In this document: one piece after another, positions 1-9,366 of the stretch
Numbering within the stretch: position 1 is the first letter of the stretch
Layout of the letters: each line of letters begins with the position of its first letter
NCBI RefSeq assembly: GCF_009796285.1
Contig: NZ_CP047020.1
Location: 4,526,001 to 4,590,000, forward strand
Length of the DNA stretch: 64,000 nt
Direction of reading: 5' to 3'
Source: Streptomyces broussonetiae
GTDB lineage: Bacteria > Actinomycetota > Actinomycetes > Streptomycetales > Streptomycetaceae
Program-made: the position numbers and the translations under genes
Notes under the pieces: generated by a model
The model's input: only the letters and a program-made list of their open reading frames with translations
What the model was told of the DNA's origin: nothing
Databases searched by the model: none

Positions 1-846
1 CCGGGCGTGGCGAAGGTGACGGCGTTCGGGGCGCACCTGGCACCGGGCCAGGGCGGAGTGCTCGGCGCGCTGGCGGCGGCCCTGCTCGCCACCCGCGTGG
101 AGAAGTGGGTACGCGGCCGGGTCCCGGGCGCACTGGACGTCCTGCTCACCCCCACCGTCACCGTGCTCGTGCCCGGCCTGGTGACGCTGTACGGCCTGAT
201 GTACGCCGCCGGCACGCTGGCGACGGCGATCGGCACGGCGGCGAACTGGCTGCTGACCACCGCCGGAGCGGGCGCCGGACTGCTCCTGGGCGGTCTCTTC
301 CTGCCCCTGGTCATGCTGGGCCTGCACCAGGCCCTCATCCCCATCCACACCACGCTGATCGAGCAGCAGGGCTACACGGTCCTGCTCCCACTGCTGGCCA
401 TGGCGGGCGCGGGCCAGGTGGGCGCGGCCCTCGCGGTCTACGTCCGCCTGCGCCACGACACGTCCTTGCGTACGACGATCAGGTCGGCGCTCCCCGCAGG
501 CCTGCTGGGCGTGGGCGAACCCCTGATCTACGGCGTCTGTCTCCCCCTGGGCCGCCCCTTCCTGACGGCCTGCGCGGGCGGGGCGGCGGGCGGGGCGTTC
601 GTCGGCTTCTTCGCGATGCTCGGCACCAAGGTGGGCGCGACCGCGATCGGCCCTTCGGGCTGGGCGTTGTTCCCGCTGCTGACGGGCAACAGGGGCGCGG
701 GAGCGGCGATGGCGATCTACGCCGGTGGCCTGCTGACCGGATACGCGGTGGGCTTCGCGGCGACGTATCTCTTCGGCCTGCCGCGCCGGCCGGACCGGTC
801 ACTCCCGCGTGACGCACGGCCGTTGCCGGTCGTTCCCCTGGCATGA
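1..846 (+). CDS. PTS sugar permease EIIC component (5' truncated by window edge)
   Basis: This is the C-terminal part of a glucose/GlcNAc/MurNAc-type phosphotransferase EIIC membrane domain, which takes a sugar across the membrane while it is phosphorylated by EIIB. The reading frame is open from base 1, so the gene starts upstream of the window. Counting from the GTG at 7, there are about eight hydrophobic segments, a GLHQ motif near residue 105 and the EIIC signature GEPLIYGV at about 170-177. About 280 residues are visible, against about 350 for an EIIC domain and about 450 for an EIIBC protein. The exact sugar cannot be read from the sequence. The stop codon overlaps the ATG of the next gene (ATGA). 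Confidence 0.85.
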   Translation, partial: PGVAKVTAFGAHLAPGQGGVLGALAAALLATRVEKWVRGRVPGALDVLLTPTVTVLVPGLVTLYGLMYAAGTLATAIGTAANWLLTTAGAGAGLLLGGLFLPLVMLGLHQALIPIHTTLIEQQGYTVLLPLLAMAGAGQVGAALAVYVRLRHDTSLRTTIRSALPAGLLGVGEPLIYGVCLPLGRPFLTACAGGAAGGAFVGFFAMLGTKVGATAIGPSGWALFPLLTGNRGAGAAMAIYAGGLLTGYAVGFAATYLFGLPRRPDRSLPRDARPLPVVPLA

Positions 847-1178
847 CGACCATGAAGCTCCTTGCCACGGCCGCCCTCACCGCCGCCTCCGCCGCCGCCC
901 TGGCCGCCCCCGCCCACGCGGACACCCACCCCCACTCCCACTCCACCACCCCCGCACCCGCATCCGCATCCGCCGCGGTCCACGACAACGGCCACTGGAC
1001 GATCTCCGGGACCGCGAAGTGCGCCGACGACCTCGCGGTGGTCCCGGTGCTCAAGGAGGTCTCGCCGCTGCCGCTGCGCGACACCGCCCCCGCGTGCGGA
1101 GAGGGCAGCCTGATCCACCAGGGCCCCCGCGGCCACCAGGGTCCGCACGGCAACCAGGGTCCGCACGCCAACCACTGA
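843..1178 (+). CDS. Small secreted protein with His/Gly-rich C-terminal repeats
   Basis: I do not recognise this family. The N-terminus is a clear Sec signal peptide: Lys, a hydrophobic Leu/Ala core, then an AxA-type site around APAHA. The mature part is about 85 residues with a His/Ser/Thr/Pro-rich linker and two cysteines (in AKCAD and PACGEG) that could form a disulfide. It ends in repeated Gly-Pro-His/Asn-Gln units (18-bp repeats near 1134-1170). The ATG at 843 overlaps the stop of the PTS gene. An internal ATG at 852 (MKLLATAAL) gives a more classical signal peptide and is an equally good start. Its role outside the cell is unknown. Confidence 0.6.
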   Translation: MTTMKLLATAALTAASAAALAAPAHADTHPHSHSTTPAPASASAAVHDNGHWTISGTAKCADDLAVVPVLKEVSPLPLRDTAPACGEGSLIHQGPRGHQGPHGNQGPHANH

Positions 1179-1245
1179 GGGACTCACCCGCTTTCCAGCC
1201 CGCCGGGCCGGTCTCGTCAGCGGTCATGGACTTGTCGAATATCGA

Positions 1246-1440
1246 TATGCTCCGCCCGTCGTCAACCTGTCCGTGCTGAAGAACGGGCGGGCCAAGGCCA
1301 TCCGCTTCTCGACCCTGTCGAGGATCTGCGAGGTCCTGCGGTGCCAGCCGGGAGACCTGATCACCCACGACCCCACTGAGCCGGCCCAGGTCCTGTCGTC
1401 AAACTCCCGCCTGCCCTGCGGGCGGACGGCGGGAGTTTGA
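1246..1440 (+). pseudogene. Remnant of a small Cro/C1-type HTH regulator
   Basis: In the frame starting at 1246 the translation reads NLSVLKNGRAKAIRFSTL and then ICEVLRCQPGDLI. That is the recognition helix to C-terminal end of the short HTH_26/YozG-like Cro/C1 regulators. The first half of the domain (helices 1-2, normally about 25 residues) and a start codon are missing upstream. The frame runs straight into the left arm of the inverted repeat at 1386 and stops at 1438-1440. Truncated at the 5' end, it is most likely a decayed gene. Confidence 0.6.
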
Positions 1441-1453
1441 CGACAGGACCTGG
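1386..1453. repeat. 26-bp perfect inverted repeat with a 16-nt loop
   Basis: The left arm (1386-1411) and right arm (1428-1453) are exact reverse complements over 26 bp. The 16-nt loop has its own small hairpin (GCCC-TGC-GGGC). The structure lies between convergent genes, so it could end transcription from both sides. It is longer and less GC-extreme than the other terminators here, has no T-tract and abuts a truncated gene. A MITE or IS-end remnant is therefore equally possible. Confidence 0.75.
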
Positions 1454-1470
1454 AGCCGACCACCGCGGCC

Positions 1471-1719
1471 TCAGCGGCTGCGCCGCTCCCGGTTCACCTG
1501 CCGCACCTTGACCCGCAGTTCCTCGGCGACGGGCATCGCCTTGAGCACGTCCGTCAGCCGCTCGGCGGTGCGGACGTTGCAACGCCCCAGGTCCACCAGC
1601 GCGAAGGGCTCGTCACTGGCGCCGGTCACCGGGTCGACCCGCAGCGACGGCAACAGGACCCCGACCCCGGCGAGCGCGTCCCGCAGCGACTCCACGATGT
1701 CCTCGGTCGTACGCAGCAT
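1471..1719 (-). CDS. Small conserved hypothetical protein
   Basis: An 82-residue acidic N-terminal/basic C-terminal protein without cysteines, signal peptide or membrane segment. It has a strong ribosome binding site (GGAGG about 6 nt before the ATG at 1719). The sequence (TTEDIVESLRDALAGVGV, then AERLTDVLKAM) looks like a compact helical cytosolic protein. It is divergent from the XRE/DUF5753 regulator at 1830, and small proteins of this kind often neighbour such regulators in Streptomyces. I cannot assign a function. Confidence 0.65.
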   Translation of the reverse strand: MLRTTEDIVESLRDALAGVGVLLPSLRVDPVTGASDEPFALVDLGRCNVRTAERLTDVLKAMPVAEELRVKVRQVNRERRSR

Positions 1720-1829
1720 GCCCTACCTCCACAGTGAGTTCCGCTTCCGCTACACAGAGTGGTCGACAGGTCGCTAGCCTGGCCAGACAGGGCGCCCCAA
1801 CAATCCGAGCTGTGTGACAGGGAGTCGCT

Positions 1830-2669
1830 ATGGCAGGCCCGAAGGACCTCGATCCGTCCTCCTCACCCCGCGCCATGCTGGGCGCCGAGTTACGTCACGC
1901 CCGTGAGCGGAAGGGGATCAGCCAGGAGCAGCTGGGCCAACTGCTCTTCGTGAGCGGTTCGTTCATCGGGCAGCTGGAGTCGGGGACGCGGCGGATGCAG
2001 TGGGAGTACGCGCGGATGCTGGACGAAGCCCTGGGGACGGACGGCTTCTTCCAGCGGAACTGCGGAGCAGCAGCCAAGTCGAAGTACGAGGAGCCCTTCG
2101 AGGAGGCAGCCGAGGCGGAGGCGCAGGCCACGGCTATCAGGGAGTACGCACCGCTCCTGATCCCCGGATTGCTCCAGACACCCGCGTACGCACGGGCTGC
2201 GAACCGTGCGTACGACCCGACAGTGCCGGAGGAGACCGTCGAGGAGTGGACGGAAGGCCGGATGGAGCGGATCCGTCTGCTCGACCATCCAACAAAGCCA
2301 TTGTTGTGGACAGTGCTTGACGAGGCGTCGTTGCGCCGGGAGACCGGCGGTCGAAAGGTAATGGCGGAGGCCTTGCACCACATCTCCGGGCTGGCCCGGC
2401 GAAACCGGGTCATCATGCAGGTTCTGCCACTCGGCGCGGGCGCACATGCGGCGATGCAGGGCGCCGTCAAGCTGATGGAGTTCACGGACGCCCCTCCGCT
2501 GGTCTACTTCGAGGGGGTCCGCACCGGGCGCCTGGAGGACGACCCGGCCACCGTCGCCCAGCTGAGGTTCACGTTCGACCTCCTTGTGGCCTCCGCGCTC
2601 TCGCGGGAGAAGTCCCTGGTCCTGATTGAGGAGTTGGCGCAGGATTACGCGCATGAGGAACACCCCTGA
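1830..2669 (+). CDS. XRE-family regulator with DUF5753 domain
   Basis: A 279-residue DNA-binding protein of the large Streptomyces family that pairs with DUF397 proteins (the WhiJ/BldB-linked systems). Residues about 17-70 form a Cro/C1 helix-turn-helix (ELRHARERKGISQEQLGQLL, recognition part SGSFIGQLESG). Residues about 95-275 are the DUF5753 sensing/interaction domain, starting at the typical IPGLLQTPAYARA. Length is normal for the family. The next gene, DUF397, overlaps it by 17 bp, so the two are probably co-translated as a regulator and its small partner. Which genes it controls cannot be told from the sequence. Confidence 0.93.
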   Translation: MAGPKDLDPSSSPRAMLGAELRHARERKGISQEQLGQLLFVSGSFIGQLESGTRRMQWEYARMLDEALGTDGFFQRNCGAAAKSKYEEPFEEAAEAEAQATAIREYAPLLIPGLLQTPAYARAANRAYDPTVPEETVEEWTEGRMERIRLLDHPTKPLLWTVLDEASLRRETGGRKVMAEALHHISGLARRNRVIMQVLPLGAGAHAAMQGAVKLMEFTDAPPLVYFEGVRTGRLEDDPATVAQLRFTFDLLVASALSREKSLVLIEELAQDYAHEEHP

Positions 2670-2850
2670 CTACGACCCGAGCACGGCCGTATGGAGCAAG
2701 TCCAGCTACAGCCAAGGCGGCAACAACTGTCTGGAAGTCGCCGACGGCCACCCCACCCTCGTCCCCGTCCGAGACTCGAAGACCCCCCACGGCCCAAAGC
2801 TCTTCTTCAGCTCGGCCGCGTGGGCTGCGTTCACCTCGTCCCTCAGGTAG
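2653..2850 (+). CDS. DUF397 domain protein
   Basis: A 65-residue protein with the complete DUF397 pattern: W-x-KSSYS near the start, then NCLEVA, then VPVRDSK, then a C-terminal F-x-x-AAWAAF. These small proteins are encoded next to XRE/DUF5753 regulators and are thought to act as their partners or antagonists. The ATG at 2653 lies inside the end of the upstream regulator gene (17-bp overlap), which indicates translational coupling. Confidence 0.9.
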   Translation: MRNTPDYDPSTAVWSKSSYSQGGNNCLEVADGHPTLVPVRDSKTPHGPKLFFSSAAWAAFTSSLR

Positions 2851-3007
2851 CCGTCCCGAAGCTCAAGCCCCGAGCCCCCAGCCCCGAGCGCCCTTTTCAA
2901 GGAATGGGTGGAGGGCCTCAACCCGCCCTCCCACCCCACGATTGACCTGACGCGTTCGACTTGCGACACAGAGTCACGAGGCTCTGGCGTGCGGCCATGA
3001 GCAAACG

Positions 3008-3041
3008 GCCCCCGCCGGTGCGCCAACACCGCGCAGGGGCC
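3008..3041. terminator. Imperfect GC-rich hairpin after the XRE-DUF397 pair
   Basis: GGCCCC at 3008-3013 pairs with GGGGCC at 3036-3041, and CGGTG pairs with CACCG inside. It lies 158 bp after the DUF397 stop in otherwise featureless DNA. It has no T-run, as is common for Streptomyces terminators. The 157 bp before it hold no gene I can see. Confidence 0.4.
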
Positions 3042-3044
3042 TGA

Positions 3045-3164
3045 CCTACAAGGAAGGCCACTACCTGCAGTCCCCCCGGCTACCCCTGGGGCGCTACCGT
3101 CGAACTGCCGGCGCCCGTCGGCAGCACACTGGACACCGAGAAACTGAAGGACTACGCGGACTGA
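3045..3164 (+). pseudogene. C-terminal remnant of a Uma2 (DUF820) family protein
   Basis: The frame ending at 3164 reads WGATVELPAPVGSTLDTEKL and then KDYAD-stop. That resembles the last about 30 residues of the abundant actinobacterial Uma2-family proteins (restriction-endonuclease-like fold; typical ending PVGITLDTEPLK). A stop in the same frame at 3042-3044 and the lack of about 150 upstream residues show this is only a leftover tail. Confidence 0.55.
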
Positions 3165-3166
3165 CC

Positions 3167-3748
3167 ATGAACCACGCCCAGCTGGCCGCCCTCGGCCGCG
3201 CCCTACGCCTCGTCGGGGAACACGGGGAGGCCCTGACCGGCGACACCCCGGACTCCCGGCTGCACGAGATCAAGGCCGATCTGCGCCGGGCGCTCGACCT
3301 CGTGGAGGAGAGCGCCGGCAGCAGCGCGCCCGCCACCCGGTGTCCCGAGCACCCGCAGGGGCCCGTGGACGAGAGCGCGCCCGATCTGTGCCTGCTGTGC
3401 GAGACCCGGCGCCGGGCCGCCCGCCGGTCGGAGTACCAGAGCGGCGGCAGGGCCGAAGCCGCGCCCGCCACCGCCCCCTCCCGCTACGGCGTCCGTGCCG
3501 ACCGGCCCCAGCCGCAGCAGCGCTGGCTGCCGGAGGCCTGGAACGGGCAGGAGTGGCAGCTGTGCGGCACGCCCCGGCGGGACCGGCGCGAGGCCGAGAC
3601 GTATCTCGCCGCCCAGCGACGCTCGTCCCGGGCCGCCATGGCCTACCGGCTCGTCCACGAGTTCACCGACTACGAGGTGCTGCGGGTGTGGGGAACGCCC
3701 GTGCGTGTCGACATCGAGCCCATGAACGGTCCTCTGGGCAATCTGTAG
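3167..3748 (+). CDS. Hypothetical protein with a possible Cys/His cluster
   Basis: A 193-residue cytosolic protein I do not recognise. Residues 1-50 look helical (LAALGRALRLVGEHGEAL). A CPEH ... CLLC pair around residues 58-78 could bind zinc. The C-terminal half (WNGQEWQLCGTPRRDR ... YEVLRVWGTPVRVDI) looks like a small alpha/beta domain. The start is only 2 bp after the stop of the Uma2 remnant and has a weak ribosome binding site. Codon usage is typical of a real Streptomyces gene. Confidence 0.65.
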   Translation: MNHAQLAALGRALRLVGEHGEALTGDTPDSRLHEIKADLRRALDLVEESAGSSAPATRCPEHPQGPVDESAPDLCLLCETRRRAARRSEYQSGGRAEAAPATAPSRYGVRADRPQPQQRWLPEAWNGQEWQLCGTPRRDRREAETYLAAQRRSSRAAMAYRLVHEFTDYEVLRVWGTPVRVDIEPMNGPLGNL

Positions 3749-3755
3749 GCGGCGC

Positions 3756-5315
3756 TCAGGTCAGCAGCGGCAGGGCGCCGAACTCGTGGCCCTCCCAGAT
3801 GCTCCTGCTCTGCTCCTCCGGATACGGGGCCACCCTCGGCTCCACGTCCAGGACCTGCACCAGGCGCGCCTGCGAGTCGTACTGCGGCCAGCCCGGGTCG
3901 CCGGTCCGGGCGTACGTCGTCCAGGCGCTGCGGATGAACGCCGAGAGCCGCTCCGCCTCCGGGGTGGGCTTGCCCCCGGGGAAGATGAGGGCGCCCAGGT
4001 CGGCGCCGAACGTGCCGAAGAGCAGCGGGAGGTCCAGGCCGTGGCAGGCGCCCAGCCGGCCGATGGTCTCCGGGGCCGGCCAGGTCAGTTCGTAGACGTG
4101 GGCACGGCCGCCGCCCGCCCGCTGGGCCTCCGCCAGACGCAGGCTCGGCAGGGCGAACAGCCAGTCCGTCTGTACCCGTTCGAAGAGCTGCTCCGCGCCC
4201 GCCCCGGGGAAGGCCGCTCGGTAGGCCGCCTCTCCTGCCTGCCCGCCCGGCGCGTACAGGCGCAGGGTCTGCGTCGCCATCTCGTCCGTGATCTTGCCGG
4301 GCAGGCCCGCCATGACCAGGAACAGGCGGAACTCGTCGCGGTTGTGGCCGACGAGGAGGTCCACGTCACGGGCCGCGCCCGCGGCCAGGGCCGCCCAGGG
4401 GGTGGTCGGCAGGACCTCGCCGTCGACCACCGGGGAGAAGGGGACCGCGCTCGGGGCCACCTGGCCCCAACGATCGGTGTACGCACGCATCTTCGCGCCC
4501 AGTGCCTTGCCCGCCTCGGTGAGCTGCCGGGGGTCCAGCGCGGCCAGGTCGGCGGCCGTGGGCGGGCGGCCCGCCTCGGCCGCGAGGGCGGTGGCGATGT
4601 CGCGGGCCAGGTCCAGGGAGAAGAACGTGCCGGGCACGCTCTGGGCGATCGCGCGCCCGAACAGGCCGCGGGCGGCGGGCATGGCGAGCAGTGCGGCGAT
4701 GCAGCCCGCGCCCGCCGACTCGCCGAAGACGGTGACCCGGTCCGGGTCGCCGCCGAACGCAGTGATGTTCTCCTGGACCCACTCCAGGGCGGCCACCTGG
4801 TCCAGCAGGCCGCGGTTGGCGGGAGCGCCGGTCCAGTGGGCGAAACCCTCCATGCCCAGGCGGTAGTTGAAGCTGACGAGCACCGCGTCGCCCTCGCGGG
4901 CGAGATGCTGGGCGTCGTAGCCCGGCTGGCCGCCGTGGCCCACCTTGAAGGCGCCGCCGTAGAGCCACACCATCACCGGGCGGGCGGTCGACGGGTCCGG
5001 GTCGGGAGTCCACACGTTGACCGTCAGCCATTCGTCGCCGGACGCGGCCGGGAGCTGGGGCGCGCGGCCGAGCAGGCCCTCCTCCTGCGGGGGCGGGGGC
5101 CCGAACGCGTAGGCCTCGCGGACGCCGTCCCAGGGGTGGGGCGGGCGCGGGGCCTGGAAGCGGTCCGGGCCGACGGGGGGTGCGGCGTAGGGGATGCCCC
5201 GGAACACCGACAGGCCCTGCTCCCGCAGGCCGCGCACCGCGCCGGACGCGGTGCGCACCACGGGGCCGTCCGGGCCGCCGGTGTCCGGGACCGCCTGGGA
5301 CTCGGTCGTCGTCAT
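3756..5315 (-). CDS. Type B carboxylesterase
   Basis: A 519-residue alpha/beta hydrolase of the carboxylesterase type B family (para-nitrobenzyl esterase-like), cleaving carboxylic esters. Visible features: an N-terminal region GAVRGL-x-IPYAAPPVG, the oxyanion GG in WLYGGAF (about 116-122), the nucleophile elbow VFGESAGAG with Ser at about 200, and a catalytic His in ACHGLDLPLLFG near 430. An acidic residue around 330 (RDEF) is the likely third member. There is no signal peptide, so it is cytosolic. The ATG at 5315 was chosen because GAGGAG precedes it; an in-frame ATG 30 bp upstream has no such site. The natural substrate is unknown. Confidence 0.92.
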   Translation of the reverse strand: MTTTESQAVPDTGGPDGPVVRTASGAVRGLREQGLSVFRGIPYAAPPVGPDRFQAPRPPHPWDGVREAYAFGPPPPQEEGLLGRAPQLPAASGDEWLTVNVWTPDPDPSTARPVMVWLYGGAFKVGHGGQPGYDAQHLAREGDAVLVSFNYRLGMEGFAHWTGAPANRGLLDQVAALEWVQENITAFGGDPDRVTVFGESAGAGCIAALLAMPAARGLFGRAIAQSVPGTFFSLDLARDIATALAAEAGRPPTAADLAALDPRQLTEAGKALGAKMRAYTDRWGQVAPSAVPFSPVVDGEVLPTTPWAALAAGAARDVDLLVGHNRDEFRLFLVMAGLPGKITDEMATQTLRLYAPGGQAGEAAYRAAFPGAGAEQLFERVQTDWLFALPSLRLAEAQRAGGGRAHVYELTWPAPETIGRLGACHGLDLPLLFGTFGADLGALIFPGGKPTPEAERLSAFIRSAWTTYARTGDPGWPQYDSQARLVQVLDVEPRVAPYPEEQSRSIWEGHEFGALPLLT

Positions 5316-5395
5316 CGCTAACTCCTCGCTTCCCTCATGCCGCAACTCTCATCAGGGAACGGACGACGACGATCACAAGTGCCCCAAGGGCGCAG

Positions 5396-6520
5396 TCAGC
5401 TGAGGGTCTTCACCGCGGCGGCGTCGTACGGCTTCAGCTCCTCGAAGCGGTCGGCGAGGACCTTGGCCGCCCACTCCGGGTCCTGCAGCAGGGCGCGGCC
5501 GACCGCGACCATGTCGAACTCGTCGGCCTCGAGGCGGTCGAGGAGGTTGTCGATGCCCTTGACCGCGGAGCCCTCGCCCTGGAAGGCGTTGATGAAGTCG
5601 CCGTCGAGGCCGACCGAGCCGACGCTGATGACCTGCTTGCCGGTGATCTTCTTCGTCCAGCCGGCCAGGTTGAGGTCCGAGCCGTCGAACTCCGGCACCC
5701 AGTAGCGGCGGGTGGAGGCGTGGAAGACGTCGACACCGGCCGCGGCGAGCGGGGCCAGGATGGCCTCCAGTTCCTCGGGGGTCTCGGCGAGGCGGGCGGT
5801 GTAGTCCTGCTGCTTCCACTGGGAGTAGCGGAAGATGATCGGGAACTCCGCGGACACCGCCGCGCGGACCGCGGCGACTATCTCCGCCGAGAACTGCGCA
5901 CGGGCCACCGGGTCGCCGCCATAGGCGTCGGTACGGGTGTTGGTGCTGTCCCACAGGAACTGGTCCAGGAGGTAGCCGTGGGCGCCGTGCAGCTCCACGC
6001 CGTCGAAGCCGATGCGCTCGGCGGCGGCAGCAGCCTCGGCGAACGCGGCGATGACGTCGTCGACGTCCTGCTGGGTCATCGCCTTGCCGGTGGGCTCGGC
6101 ACCGGCGGTGACCAGGCCGGAGGGGCCGACGGCGGGGGCGTCCGCGAAGGGCGGCTCGCCCTGCTTGCGGACCATGCCGATGTGCCACAGCTGCGGGACG
6201 ATCGTGCCGCCGGCCGCGTGCACGTCCTCGGCGACCTTGGCCCAGCCCGCCAGCTGCTCCTCGCCGTGGAAGCGGGGCACGCGATCGCTCTGGCCGGCCG
6301 AGTCGTGGCCCACGTAGGTGCCCTCGGTGACGATCAGGCCGACACCGGCGGCGGCGCGGCGCGCGTAGTAGGAGCGCACGTCCTCGCCGGGGATGCCGCC
6401 GGGGGAGAACATCCGGGTCATCGGCGCCATCACGATCCGGTTGGGAACGGTGAGGCCGTTGAGGGCGATCGGGCGGGACAGGATCTGGGCCGCGCGGGAG
6501 GCGGAGGGGGTGGCGGTCAC
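5396..6520 (-). CDS. NADH:flavin oxidoreductase, old yellow enzyme family
   Basis: A 374-residue FMN-dependent TIM-barrel enzyme of the OYE family, which reduces activated C=C bonds (enones, nitro-olefins, quinones) with NAD(P)H. Features: N-terminal LNGLTVPNRIVMAPMTR, the substrate-binding pair in ELHGAHGYLLDQFL (His about 178 and 181), and the YGGD motif before the barrel end. GTG at 6520 is preferred because GAGGAG lies just upstream. An in-frame ATG at 6631 would add 37 uncharacteristic residues. It is transcribed toward the esterase on the same strand with an 80-bp gap, so the two could share a transcript. Confidence 0.92.
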   Translation of the reverse strand: MTATPSASRAAQILSRPIALNGLTVPNRIVMAPMTRMFSPGGIPGEDVRSYYARRAAAGVGLIVTEGTYVGHDSAGQSDRVPRFHGEEQLAGWAKVAEDVHAAGGTIVPQLWHIGMVRKQGEPPFADAPAVGPSGLVTAGAEPTGKAMTQQDVDDVIAAFAEAAAAAERIGFDGVELHGAHGYLLDQFLWDSTNTRTDAYGGDPVARAQFSAEIVAAVRAAVSAEFPIIFRYSQWKQQDYTARLAETPEELEAILAPLAAAGVDVFHASTRRYWVPEFDGSDLNLAGWTKKITGKQVISVGSVGLDGDFINAFQGEGSAVKGIDNLLDRLEADEFDMVAVGRALLQDPEWAAKVLADRFEELKPYDAAAVKTLS

Positions 6521-6680
6521 GTGGGGGGCTCCTCGTGAGTGCGGGGTGAGCGGTCGACGGGTGCCAACCGACCGGTATGTGTGTGCGCATTGTTGCAGCT
6601 CATTAAGTAACGACGTGCGCGCCGCCCCCATTCCGGACCACGACCCACCCCTGTGTGATCCGGGCCACTGCGAACACGCC

Positions 6681-6724
6681 CGAGGGCGGCACCCCCTGCC
6701 TCACGACAGGGAGTGCCGCCCTCG
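6681..6724. terminator. Hairpin terminator downstream of groEL2
   Basis: A 12-bp perfect stem (CGAGGGCGGCAC / GTGCCGCCCTCG) is extended inward by a second 5-bp stem. It lies 28 bp past the groEL2 stop (minus strand) and 160 bp upstream of the oxidoreductase start. It would separate the highly expressed chaperonin gene from its neighbour. Confidence 0.8.
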
Positions 6725-6752
6725 GTAAGGACGCGATCAACCGTCAGGTCGA

Positions 6753-8375
<1,623 letters not shown>

Positions 8376-8501
8376 GTGAAGTGGTCCCTCCAGGACTGGG
8401 GGTGATTCCTTCGGACCGCGCCCGCGCCCGCGACGGACGGCTCGCCGACCTGTGGTTCCTTGCCCCACATGGCCTGCGGGCCTCACCGACCCGGTCCTTC
8501 T

Positions 8502-8564
8502 TTGTCACTCTCACCTTCAGAGTGCTAACGCCAATGATTAGCACTCGGCATGGTCGAGTGCAAG
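8502..8564. promoter_or_regulatory. Two interleaved CIRCE (HrcA) operators of groEL2
   Basis: Four 9-nt half-sites stand exactly 9 nt apart: TTGTCACTC (8502-8510), GAGTGCTAA (8520-8528), TTAGCACTC (8538-8546) and GAGTGCAAG (8556-8564). Half-sites 1+2 and 3+4 each make a TTAGCACTC-N9-GAGTGCTAA CIRCE with 16 of 18 matches. The two central half-sites are perfect. This is the known HrcA binding element for chaperonin genes, here doubled. Confidence 0.93.
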
Positions 8565-8682
8565 GTGCGCCCGCGAAGCGGGCTCGATGGGGTGGTGGTC
8601 GGGTGACGGGTGGGCGCAAGCGCCTACGGCGGGTCCGGGGGGGCGCTCGGCCACCCGCGGACAGCGTGGCCCGGGGACGGCG

Positions 8683-8716
8683 AAGGGCCCACACCCCTCG
8701 CGAGGTGCGGGCCCTT
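8683..8716. terminator. Terminator of the cold-shock gene
   Basis: AAGGGCCCACACC at 8683-8695 pairs with GGTGCGGGCCCTT at 8704-8716, a 13-bp stem with one mismatch. It lies 14 bp beyond the stop of the cold-shock gene (minus strand). Confidence 0.8.
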
Positions 8717-8730
8717 GGGACAAGAAACGT

Positions 8731-8934
8731 TCAGGCGCTGAGGCGAACCATGTCGGCCTGCGGGCCCTTCTGGCCCTGCGAGATCTCGAACTCCACCCGC
8801 TGCCCCTCTTCAAGGGTGCGGTAGCCGTCCATCTGAATGGCGCTGTAATGGACGAAGACGTCCGCACCACCGTCGACCGCGATGAAGCCGTACCCCTTCT
8901 CCGCGTTGAACCACTTGACGGTGCCCTGAGCCAT
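8731..8934 (-). CDS. scoF4: Cold-shock domain protein
   Basis: A 67-residue single cold-shock domain protein, a cytosolic single-stranded RNA/DNA-binding chaperone. It starts MAQGTVKWFNAEKGYGF, with RNP1 as KGYGFI (about 13-18) and RNP2 as VFVHYSAI (about 26-33). Full length for the CspA/ScoF family. GGGGAG precedes the ATG at 8934. Its position next to groEL2 matches the S. coelicolor gene I remember as scoF4, so the symbol rests on synteny. Over 400 bp upstream are free of genes, allowing the long 5' leader usual for csp genes. Confidence 0.95.
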   Translation of the reverse strand: MAQGTVKWFNAEKGYGFIAVDGGADVFVHYSAIQMDGYRTLEEGQRVEFEISQGQKGPQADMVRLSA

Positions 8935-9290
8935 GCCTAACTCCCCTATTACTGGCCCTTGCACAGATCCACACTTCGCGGACCCGGGTCAGACCTCACC
9001 CCCCATCGGTCGGGGGCGTGCGCCGGAACGCGTCGACCGCGGCTGAATGTATCTGTCCAACTGCCGTCTGCAACAGGTCAATCGGACGAGAAATCTGGAC
9101 GAGCCCGGTCCGGAATCTACCTAAACTTCGGCTGAATTCAGGGCAAGTCGGGCCGCGCAAAGCGGAACAAAAGCCACAGAAAGCCCGCACACTTTGGCTG
9201 CTTCTTATCGGGCCCGCGGTGGGGAATCCGGGGCCCGTGACCTTCGAGATCGGAACGCGTTCCCCAACTCTACCGCGCTCAATCACGCTG
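8935..9290. other. Gene-free stretch upstream of the cold-shock gene
   Basis: About 360 bp that are less GC-rich than the surroundings, between the cold-shock start and the terminator of the sulfur-carrier gene. No convincing reading frame is present. It probably holds the promoter and 5' leader of the cold-shock gene. Confidence 0.5.
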
Positions 9291-9327
9291 AATGGCCCCC
9301 TCCGTTTCTCTCACGGAAGGGGCCATT
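9291..9327. terminator. Terminator of the PLP enzyme-sulfur carrier operon
   Basis: AATGGCCCC-x-TCCGT (9291-9305) pairs with ACGGA-x-GGGGCCATT (9313-9327) with one internal mismatch. It lies 40 bp past the sulfur-carrier stop (minus strand). Confidence 0.75.
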
Positions 9328-9366
9328 CGATGAACAGTCGGTAACTGCGGTTACCGAGGGTATATA

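Noticed and set aside
105..812. Long plus-strand frame overlapping the PTS gene in another phase
   Set aside because: Arg/Pro/Gly-rich translation with no domain; a frame shadow of the permease gene caused by high GC.
8529..8537. Apparent CIRCE with reversed arm order (GAGTGCTAA-N9-TTAGCACTC)
   Set aside because: The reversed order results from two normal CIRCE elements standing next to each other, not from an inverted operator.
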